This document shows positions 1 through 5,906 of a DNA stretch of 17,717 nucleotides, piece by piece. The position numbers were made by a program, and so were the translations under genes. The DNA is taken from contig CAXXFQ010000023.1 in assembly GCA_963674475.2 (NCBI GenBank), forward strand, positions 1-17,717, read 5' to 3'. The notes under the pieces were generated by a model. The model was given only the letters and a program-made list of their open reading frames with translations, was not told where the DNA came from and searched no databases. The number at the start of each line of letters is the position of its first letter. Position 1 is the first letter of the stretch. The DNA is from CAXXFQ01 sp963674475 (GTDB lineage: Bacteria; Planctomycetota; Planctomycetia; Pirellulales; Thermoguttaceae).

Positions 1-333
1 AATAGGATGCGTTCCTACGATGACCTTTACGCCAAAGCGTTTTTCAAGAAAAGGTTTGAATGTCGGTATATAGGGACAGGGAGGATAGCCGACGACAAAG
101 CCGGTAGCCAAGTGAATGACCTGCGCTCCGTTCTTCAGCATTTCTTCCCCGGCATATTCGATATTGCCGCCCGGACACCCATCACATGTAGTGTAACCGA
201 CCAATTCCACTTCAGTGTCGGCATATACGCTGAAAGCCCCTTCCCTGTTTTTCATGGCCCGGAGACATTTTCCACCCGCACAACGGCGATAGCGATTGCA
301 TATGATGATACCAATCTTCGTCATGGCGCTCAT
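1..333 (-). CDS. CGGC-domain protein, partial (C-terminus off the left edge)
   Basis: The open frame runs from an ATG at 333 through the window edge, giving 111 residues. The start is chosen because AGGAG lies 6 bases upstream; a second in-frame ATG at 324 has no better site. The N-terminus is a beta strand (KIGIIICN) followed by cysteines 12, 18 and 23, then TTCDGCPGG (Cys50, Cys53) and Cys86 in YPPCPY. This spacing matches the CGGC domain (Pfam family named for a conserved CGGC(P) motif), here with CDGC in place of CGGC. The family is small, cytosolic and of unproven function; the clustered Cys suggest metal or redox chemistry. It is separated from tdh by about 175 bases with its own possible promoter, so it is probably an independent gene. 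The assignment rests on motif recall, not a search. Confidence 0.75.
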   Translation of the reverse strand, partial: MSAMTKIGIIICNRYRRCAGGKCLRAMKNREGAFSVYADTEVELVGYTTCDGCPGGNIEYAGEEMLKNGAQVIHLATGFVVGYPPCPYIPTFKPFLEKRFGVKVIVGTHPI

Positions 334-387
334 TTTCACTCCTATGATGTGAAGGCTGAACCTTGCAAGTGATAAAACGTGTTAATT

Positions 388-431
388 ATTATAGAATAGT
401 ATGTTATGGCATATAATTCAAGTATTGTCAA
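388..431 (-). promoter_or_regulatory. Possible promoter of the CGGC-domain gene
   Basis: On the minus strand a perfect TTGACA (431-426) is followed after 17 bases by CATAAC (408-403, 4 of 6 matches to TATAAT). A perfect TATAAT lies further on at 393-388 but has only a weak -35 partner. The region is strongly AT-rich and ends about 55-70 bases before the start at 333. Consensus matching only. Confidence 0.35.
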
Positions 432-508
432 GGTTTATGTTGTGAACAGTATATTATATCCTGGCTTCACGTCATTACACCAAGATATTACACTAACGAT
501 CCACACCT

Positions 509-1543
509 TCACTCCTCCATTTCAAGCACGACCTTGACCGCCTCGCCCGCGTGCAGGAGTTCGAACCCGCGCTCGTAGTCGCCGAACGGCAGCCTGTGCG
601 TGACAAGCCTGTCCACCGCTCCGGGGTGGCGCAGCATGAAGTTCTGCGACTGGAACCACGTGTCGAACATGCGTCGCCCGTTGATCGCCCGTATCGTGAT
701 ACCCTTGAAGACGACGTCCTCCGCCCAGTCGATGGTTATGCCGCCGGGAGGGATGCCGAGAACGCTCGCGCTTCCGCCGCACCGGAGCAGCTTCAGCCCG
801 AGATCGATCGCCGAGGGATGACCGGCCATTTCGAGAAGCACCTGCGGGCCGAGTCCTCCGGTTAGATCGCTGACGGCGCCGGTGAAAGCGGGATCGTCCG
901 GATCGAAAGCGGCGTCCGCTCCGACCTCGAGTGCGATCCGGCGTTTCCGGTCGTTCGGTTCCATGACGATGATCGGTGAGGCCCCGAGGCTGTGCGCGAT
1001 GGCGACCGCGAAAAGACCGATGGCTCCCGCACCGGTGACCAGCACCGACTTCCCCGCAACCGGCTCGGCCATAACCGTATGCATGGCGTTCCCTACAGGA
1101 TCGAAAACGGCGGCGATATGATCGGGAATATTGTCGTGCACCGGCCAGAGGTTACGGGCGTCCATCACCAGATACTCGGCGAAACACCCGTCCCTGTCAA
1201 CACCGATGATTTCAACGTCGCGGCAGATGTGTCCCTGTCCCGTACGGCAGAATTCGCACTGACCGCAGGTGATATGACCTTCCGCGCTGACACGCTGCCC
1301 CGTCCTGACATGGTGCACCTCGCCGCCGACCTCGACAACCTCGCCCACGAACTCATGGCCGGTCACGAGCGGAGGCCTGATGCGGTTTTGGCTCCATTTG
1401 TCCCAGTCGTAGATGTGCACGTCGGTCCCGCAGATACCGGTAGCCCGCACCTTGATCAACACTTCGTCGCTTCCGGGCGATGGTTCGGAGACATCCTTCA
1501 GGACCAGCCCTTTTCCCGGTTTTTCCTTCACAAGCGCTCTCAT
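509..1543 (-). CDS. tdh: L-threonine 3-dehydrogenase-type zinc alcohol dehydrogenase
   Basis: A 344-residue medium-chain zinc dehydrogenase, close to the 341 residues of E. coli Tdh. Catalytic-zinc residues are visible: Cys38 in GICGTD and His63-Glu64 in TGHE. The structural-zinc cysteines are 93, 96, 99 and 107 (TCGQCEFCRTGQGHIC). The Rossmann motif is GAGAIG (171-176). FDPVGNAMHT near 147-156, and the later VFKGITIRAINGR and MFDTWF segments, are characteristic of Tdh, which oxidises L-threonine to 2-amino-3-ketobutyrate with NAD. The ATG at 1543 is preferred because GGAG lies 6 bases upstream and homology begins there; longer in-frame ATGs at 1555 and 1657 exist. The usual partner gene kbl is absent from the window, so a related polyol or amino-alcohol substrate remains possible. 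An XRE-cupin regulator is divergent from it. Confidence 0.85.
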   Translation of the reverse strand: MRALVKEKPGKGLVLKDVSEPSPGSDEVLIKVRATGICGTDVHIYDWDKWSQNRIRPPLVTGHEFVGEVVEVGGEVHHVRTGQRVSAEGHITCGQCEFCRTGQGHICRDVEIIGVDRDGCFAEYLVMDARNLWPVHDNIPDHIAAVFDPVGNAMHTVMAEPVAGKSVLVTGAGAIGLFAVAIAHSLGASPIIVMEPNDRKRRIALEVGADAAFDPDDPAFTGAVSDLTGGLGPQVLLEMAGHPSAIDLGLKLLRCGGSASVLGIPPGGITIDWAEDVVFKGITIRAINGRRMFDTWFQSQNFMLRHPGAVDRLVTHRLPFGDYERGFELLHAGEAVKVVLEMEE

Positions 1544-1643
1544 ACATGACTCCATGGTAACGTTAACATCCAAAGCTGCCGGAGAAAAATCACACCGTTC
1601 CGATGCGACGACCGGAACCGCATGATATGCGGAAAAAATAACC

Positions 1644-1672
1644 TTGACGGCGGACATTTAATATATTATAAT
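1644..1672 (+). promoter_or_regulatory. Predicted sigma70-type promoter of the XRE-cupin regulator
   Basis: TTGACG (1644-1649), 17 bases, then a perfect TATAAT (1667-1672). Transcription would start near 1679, about 80 bases before the regulator ATG. The inferred start point lies inside or next to the -10 of the opposing tdh promoter. Confidence 0.6.
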
Positions 1673-1676
1673 TGGT

Positions 1677-1751
1677 TTCAATATAGTAAAAACAGCGGCA
1701 AAGTCAAGCGTTTAATTCATCATAATGAAAAATTATTCAATATAATAAAAA
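1677..1751 (+). repeat. Direct repeat TTCAATATARTAAAAA, candidate operator pair
   Basis: Two 16-base copies differing at one position lie at 1677-1692 and 1736-1751, 59 bases apart. The first covers the tdh -10 region and overlaps an ATTG-N4-CAAT dyad (1671-1682). The second ends just before the AAGGAGG ribosome site of the regulator gene. Placement fits binding sites for the neighbouring XRE-type regulator, but AT-rich sequence can repeat by chance. Confidence 0.35.
1680..1707 (-). promoter_or_regulatory. Predicted sigma70-type promoter of tdh
   Basis: On the minus strand TTGACT (1707-1702) is followed after 16 bases by TATATT (1685-1680); each hexamer matches the consensus at 5 of 6. Transcription would start near 1673 and leave a leader of about 130 bases before the tdh ATG. 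It faces directly into the plus-strand promoter at 1644-1672. Confidence 0.55.
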
Positions 1752-1761
1752 GGAGGTTGTC

Positions 1762-2344
1762 ATGGCTCCCCTGTCGGACATGCCGGAAATCGGCAAGAAT
1801 ATCGCGGGCATACGCAGGCTCAGGAACCTCTCACTCGAGGAGCTTTCTCGGCGGAGCGGCGTGTCGACCGGCATGCTCTCCCAGATCGAGAAGGACAAGG
1901 TCAATCCCACGGTTGCGGTCGTATGGAAAATCGCTTACGGTCTCGACGTTCCTTTCCACGAACTCCTGGTACGCGACGAGGAGGAGCCCCTGTTCAATGT
2001 CACCCACAAGAACGAGGCGGTGATACTGGAGCGTAACGGCGGTCGTGTGGTCTTTCGCATCCTTTCGCCCCTGTCCATGGCGGAGAAGCTCGAAATTTAC
2101 ACGCTCACCCTCAAAAAGGACGGTGTCCTGGAAAGCTCCCCCGCACTCGCCGGAAACGGAGGAATTCGTTACGGTCATCAACGGCCGGGTTACGGTCGAG
2201 GTGAACGACAAGAATGCGGCGCTCGAAGAGGGTGACACCATCCATTTCCACGCCGATGTCGGACACATCATCAGAAACGAGAGCGACAAGGACAGCTTTC
2301 TCTATATGGTAGTGAAGTACGCTTCCGGCGGCGCGACGGTATAG
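1762..2344 (+). pseudogene. XRE-family HTH plus cupin transcriptional regulator, frameshifted
   Basis: An AAGGAGG site sits 6 bases before the ATG. Residues about 10-64 form an XRE helix-turn-helix (IGKNIAGIRRLRNLSLEELS, then SGVSTGMLSQIEKDKVNPT). After residue 127 the frame drifts and stops at 2235. The homologous continuation (EEFVTVINGRVTVEV, then LEEGDTIHFHADVGHIIRN, a cupin_2 barrel) is in the +1 frame, ending at 2344. Removing one base from the C5 run at 2138-2142 joins the two into a 193-residue protein, the usual length for XRE-cupin regulators, reading ESSPHSPETEEF across the joint. Such proteins sense a small molecule through the cupin and repress or activate neighbouring catabolic genes; tdh, divergent, is the obvious target. 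No other lesion was seen, so this may be a recent mutation or a base-call error. Confidence 0.8.
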
Positions 2345-2489
2345 CCGTAATAAATCATCCGAAAAAAGATTCCGTCATGTTGCCTGAAAAAGATCGGCGT
2401 ATTGCGCCCATGCGGTTTCGGGACACTACATAAGACCATATCATGCCTTGTGCTGGTTACATGTCTTCATATCTGTCTGTCAGGGGAAA

Positions 2490-4175
2490 CTACCGATCAC
2501 CGAGGGGCCACTGATATCCCCGAGCGGTCGTCTCGATCGAATAAATCCTGTCTTTGCACGTCATGAAGAGCGTGGACATGTCCCCGCCGCCGAAGACGCA
2601 ATGCGCGGGTGAAACCGGTATCCAGATATTCCCGAGAAATTCCCCCGTACGGTCGAACACTTGTATTCCGAAGTTCGTCGCAATGTAAATACGTCCCTCG
2701 CGATCCATAGTCATGCCGTCGGCGGTCCCGCGTCCCCTGTCCTTGTCATGAGGAAAAGCGGGCGGTATGAGCCGCGCGAACGGACGCTTGTTCGACAGCG
2801 TCCCGTCACTTCCAATATCGAACATCCAGATTGTCGCCTCCCGGGAACAGCTCAGGTAAAACGTTTCCCCGCCGGCGCTCACAAGGCAGCCGTTGGGCAC
2901 GTTGAACTCGTTCCAGCCGGTGACCGGCCCGATATCGCCATCCGAGCCCACATAATACACCGCAGAACCGGGCTGTTTCGGTCCCGATTGGGCGACACGG
3001 GGATCGGTGAAATAGAGGCCGCCTACGAGGTCGGTGACACAGTCGTTGGGCATGCCGAGCGGGATGCCGTTGTACGAATCGGCTATGACACCGGCGATTT
3101 CTCCTTCAGGGGTCATTTCGATCACCCGGTTTTCGACGATGTCGCAGACGGCGAGATTCCCGTTGCCGAGGGGCGTCGTCCCGCAGGTCTGAACGCCGTT
3201 GTTGAGCACGCGGTAAAGGCCATCCGTGCCGATTATGCATAATCCTCCCTCATCGCGCCCGCCGACAGGGCCCCGGAACCTGTAGTAATTGGAAAAATAG
3301 AACGCGCCGTCGAGCCACGAGGGGCCCTCCGTGGTCGTCAGCCGTGGTGTCGAGGAAGCGCCGTCGAGCAGGAGTACGGGGCGCGCGCCTGCGAGGATCA
3401 CTGTCCGCAGTTTTAACCGCTGTCTGTCGAGCGTGTCGAGATAACGGCGCGGCACGGAGGTGGCGACCGTCAGGAGTTCCATGCTGGAATCGGGGGACGC
3501 GATTGACGCCGTGCTTCCCGCACGGAATGTGACAACATCGCTTTCGTACAGTTTTCCACGATTGCCGTCCCGTGATAGTACTCCCTCTCCGCTCAGAACG
3601 ACCATTGTCCTGTCCGATCCGGGTTCCACGAGAAATGTGCTCCCCGGCGTCAGGCGGTCGAAGGAGACGAGCCCTTGCCCCGCCTCGACGATCCGAGCAT
3701 AGACGCCGTCGCCGAGAGGGCAGAAAAGAAGCTCGCGGATGTTGTGGACGGTGCCCGCTTCAATATACGTTTTCATGCTCCCGTCGCCCGTACCGCGTTC
3801 GACATGATCGTCACTGTCGCGGCCAGTGATCCTGATGTCGATCAGTTCCGCCGTTCCGTCAACCGTGGCACAGGAGCAGCGGGTTCCCGCATCCTGCCGG
3901 ATGAAATCGAACGGTCCCATATTCTGCGATTCGCCGTCCGACAGTATCCTGACATTGCCGGAAATCACGATGAGCACACGACGGCATGTGATCGTTTCCG
4001 TATCTGTCGCGGTATCTGTCCCGAGCGTAATATAGTTGACGAGGGCAGGAGCCGGGGATAGTGTCCGGATGGTTAGGCCCGGTTTGACCGCCGTCGGAGA
4101 CGGCGTTCCGGTACGGCAGGCTGTCGCGGAGAAGAAGACAAGAAGAGCTGTGACTATGGTTTGGATGGATTTCAT
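2490..4175 (-). CDS. Lipoprotein with two cupin-like domains and an SMP-30/gluconolactonase propeller
   Basis: 561 residues from the ATG at 4175, chosen because it places a signal peptide (MKSIQTIVTALLVFFSATAC) at the N-terminus with a lipobox-like ATAC and Cys20; an upstream in-frame ATG at 4295 gives no homologous sequence. Two successive beta-rich segments, about 35-125 and 135-240, resemble cupin barrels (for example VLSGEGVLSRDG at 193-204) but lack an obvious metal-binding His set. Residues about 275-550 resemble the SMP-30/gluconolactonase family: EGPSW (Glu283), GMPNDCVTDLVGGLYFTD (374-391), VPNG (Asn428) and TADGMTMD (Asp486), in the order of the family's Glu/Asn/Asp metal ligands. 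A lactone hydrolase or sugar-binding role at the envelope is inferred. It is last in the minus-strand cluster, 226 bases after AGE paralogue A. Confidence 0.7.
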   Translation of the reverse strand: MKSIQTIVTALLVFFSATACRTGTPSPTAVKPGLTIRTLSPAPALVNYITLGTDTATDTETITCRRVLIVISGNVRILSDGESQNMGPFDFIRQDAGTRCSCATVDGTAELIDIRITGRDSDDHVERGTGDGSMKTYIEAGTVHNIRELLFCPLGDGVYARIVEAGQGLVSFDRLTPGSTFLVEPGSDRTMVVLSGEGVLSRDGNRGKLYESDVVTFRAGSTASIASPDSSMELLTVATSVPRRYLDTLDRQRLKLRTVILAGARPVLLLDGASSTPRLTTTEGPSWLDGAFYFSNYYRFRGPVGGRDEGGLCIIGTDGLYRVLNNGVQTCGTTPLGNGNLAVCDIVENRVIEMTPEGEIAGVIADSYNGIPLGMPNDCVTDLVGGLYFTDPRVAQSGPKQPGSAVYYVGSDGDIGPVTGWNEFNVPNGCLVSAGGETFYLSCSREATIWMFDIGSDGTLSNKRPFARLIPPAFPHDKDRGRGTADGMTMDREGRIYIATNFGIQVFDRTGEFLGNIWIPVSPAHCVFGGGDMSTLFMTCKDRIYSIETTARGYQWPLGDR

Positions 4176-4276
4176 ACGATGGTTCCCGGTAATGGGGAGA
4201 GCGACCGAACGGACCGCCCCGTGATACCGCGGGTGCAGCGGAAGGTCGCGCAGCACCCTTCCGCGGATGATACGCC

Positions 4277-4300
4277 ACGGCACATCAGACGGCACATCAG
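4277..4300 (+). repeat. Tandem 12-bp duplication
   Basis: ACGGCACATCAG occurs twice head to tail at 4277-4288 and 4289-4300, in the leader upstream of the cupin/SMP-30 lipoprotein gene. Only two units; function unknown. Confidence 0.7.
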
Positions 4301-4339
4301 ATTGTCAGGGGGCCACGGCCCCTTTCCCGGAAGGGGAAC

Positions 4340-4369
4340 GGGGAAACCCATGAAATGATGGGTTTCCCC
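4340..4369 (-). terminator. Strong hairpin downstream of AGE paralogue A
   Basis: A perfect 12-bp stem (GGGGAAACCCAT / ATGGGTTTCCCC) with a 6-base loop begins 32 bases after the paralogue A stop codon at 4402. The minus-strand sequence after the stem is GTTCCCCTTCC, not a U tract, so it is either a U-poor terminator or an intercistronic or mRNA-stabilising hairpin before the lipoprotein gene. Confidence 0.45.
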
Positions 4370-4401
4370 GGCAAAAAAGGTTTTTCACCACGCTTTTTGA
4401 T

Positions 4402-5739
4402 TCAGCCGAAGTGTCCCGAGACCTTCCCGCCGCGCTCGATCATACGGTCCAGCGCGAGCATGTTCATCATGAGCTGCCGGGGGTGATGGAAGTTCCCCAC
4501 CCTGCCGGTGTGCTCCTCGAAAGTCACCTTGCGGTCGGCATAAAGGATCCACAGCGGGTAGCCGTACTGCTTGAGCGGGAACTTGTCGAGCACGTAGGTG
4601 TGGAGGCGCGAGTACCAGTCTTTCGCCCACTGCGCACCCGTATGCTCGATGACGCAGAGGGTGCCGATGAGCACCTCCTCCTGGAGCCAGAGGGCCTTGC
4701 CCACATTGAATTCGTTCCTGTCGACGTTTTCGAGACCGAGCAGGACGCCGCCGTAAACATCGTCCCACAACACTTCGATGTGGCGTTTCAAGCGCTCGGC
4801 TGCGAGGTCGAAGAGAGCCTTGTCCTTCCTGCGCAATGCCTCGAAAAGCAGCATCCAGAGCGTTTCCGGCGCATGTCCCCTCATAATGTGGCCGTAATCG
4901 CTGTCGATATGCGAGAAATCGTGGTTGATATGCTCGTTGATGAGATCGTAGTCGGGATTGTAGTGTTTGTTCATGACGGCGTCGATGCAGCGGTCGTTGA
5001 TCGCCTTCAACTGGGGATCGTCGCGTTTTTCCAGCATCTGCGTGGTGCAGCGGAGAAGCACGAACCAGTGGCCGAGCGTCCGCGGACGGACGACTTCCGG
5101 CGCGGTATCCGTTTTCGGAAGATTGCCGTAGTCGGGACGGTTGTCATAGATGTCGGAGCACTTGAGGAGGATCTGTTTCGCCAGGTCCCAGTACTTGTCC
5201 TCACCGGACGCTTCCGCGAATTCCTGAAAACCGTTCGCCACGAACATGTCGCCGTAAAAGATGGGATCCGGTTCGTTCCTGAGCGGTTTCCCCTCGCGCG
5301 TATAGCCCACCGGCATGAGTTCGGGGCCGGTCGGATTCTGCTTCATGATGAACTCGACCGACTTACGGGCGATGTCGACATACTGCGGGTCCTGTTTCAC
5401 CTTGTTGTTGAGGTAGGAGTGAACCCAGATGCCGCGGCCCTCGTACCACGTGCGCTTGTTGGCGTTGAGATTGGTGCCGTCCCGGTCGGTATTGCACTTG
5501 AATCCGCCGTACTCGTGGTCGACCACGTACTTATGATAGAAGGGCAGGTAATCGTCGAAGAGCCAGAAGCGGTGTTCCTCCCTGAGTTCATCGAGGGTTT
5601 TCCCCGCCAGCCGTCCGTTGTCGGTGACCGTGGATTCCGGCGACGACGCCGGCTGTCCGCCCTGCTCATTGGAACAGGACAGGCCCGCGGCCGCGGCTCC
5701 CGCGCCGAGGGATGTTCCGAAAAACGCCCGTCGTTTCAT
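4402..5739 (-). CDS. Tat-type exported AGE-family epimerase/isomerase (paralogue A)
   Basis: 445 residues; the ATG at 5739 has GGGAG about 7 bases upstream and opens a twin-arginine signal (MKRRAFFGTS), a short Ala/Gly-rich segment and Cys22 in a weak lipobox (GLSC). The rest resembles the (alpha/alpha)6 barrel of the N-acylglucosamine 2-epimerase/cellobiose 2-epimerase family. Arg102 lies in WYEGRGIW. His289 and Glu292 lie in GHAPETLWML, as in the GHxxE of cellobiose epimerases. WLQEE is at 351-355, and His418 lies in NFHHPR, matching the FHVPR of renin-binding protein/AGE. In the family these residues epimerise at C2 or isomerise aldose and ketose through an enediolate. Substrate unknown. 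It follows the propeller gene by 167 bases. Export is unusual, because known AGE enzymes are mostly cytosolic. Function inferred from motifs. Confidence 0.75.
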   Translation of the reverse strand: MKRRAFFGTSLGAGAAAAGLSCSNEQGGQPASSPESTVTDNGRLAGKTLDELREEHRFWLFDDYLPFYHKYVVDHEYGGFKCNTDRDGTNLNANKRTWYEGRGIWVHSYLNNKVKQDPQYVDIARKSVEFIMKQNPTGPELMPVGYTREGKPLRNEPDPIFYGDMFVANGFQEFAEASGEDKYWDLAKQILLKCSDIYDNRPDYGNLPKTDTAPEVVRPRTLGHWFVLLRCTTQMLEKRDDPQLKAINDRCIDAVMNKHYNPDYDLINEHINHDFSHIDSDYGHIMRGHAPETLWMLLFEALRRKDKALFDLAAERLKRHIEVLWDDVYGGVLLGLENVDRNEFNVGKALWLQEEVLIGTLCVIEHTGAQWAKDWYSRLHTYVLDKFPLKQYGYPLWILYADRKVTFEEHTGRVGNFHHPRQLMMNMLALDRMIERGGKVSGHFG

Positions 5740-5866
5740 GAATGTTCTCCCGTTGTGTGCTGTCACGTTAGGTGTATATCATACGAAATAACTTTTACCC
5801 GATCTATTCTTACAATAATGGAACACGGATTGATCCTGATGCAACTCCTTTTTATAGTGTCGTCCG

Positions 5867-5900
5867 CCTTGCCGCCGGACAACGACGCCGACAGGCAAGG
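5867..5900 (-). terminator. Inverted repeat after the propeller gene
   Basis: CCTTGCC (5867-5873) and GGCAAGG (5894-5900) form a 7-bp stem with an inner CGG/CCG pairing, starting 6 bases beyond the propeller stop codon at 5907. There is no U tract on the minus strand. It may attenuate transcription between the propeller gene and paralogue A. Confidence 0.3.
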
Positions 5901-5906
5901 TTTCGC

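Noticed and set aside
7..372. 121-codon plus-strand frame at the left edge
   Set aside because: It is antisense to the CGGC-domain gene, which has a ribosome site and clear Cys motifs.
1544..1657. Longer Tdh start at 1657
   Set aside because: The extra 38 residues are unlike Tdh N-termini and have no ribosome site, while GGAG precedes the ATG at 1543.
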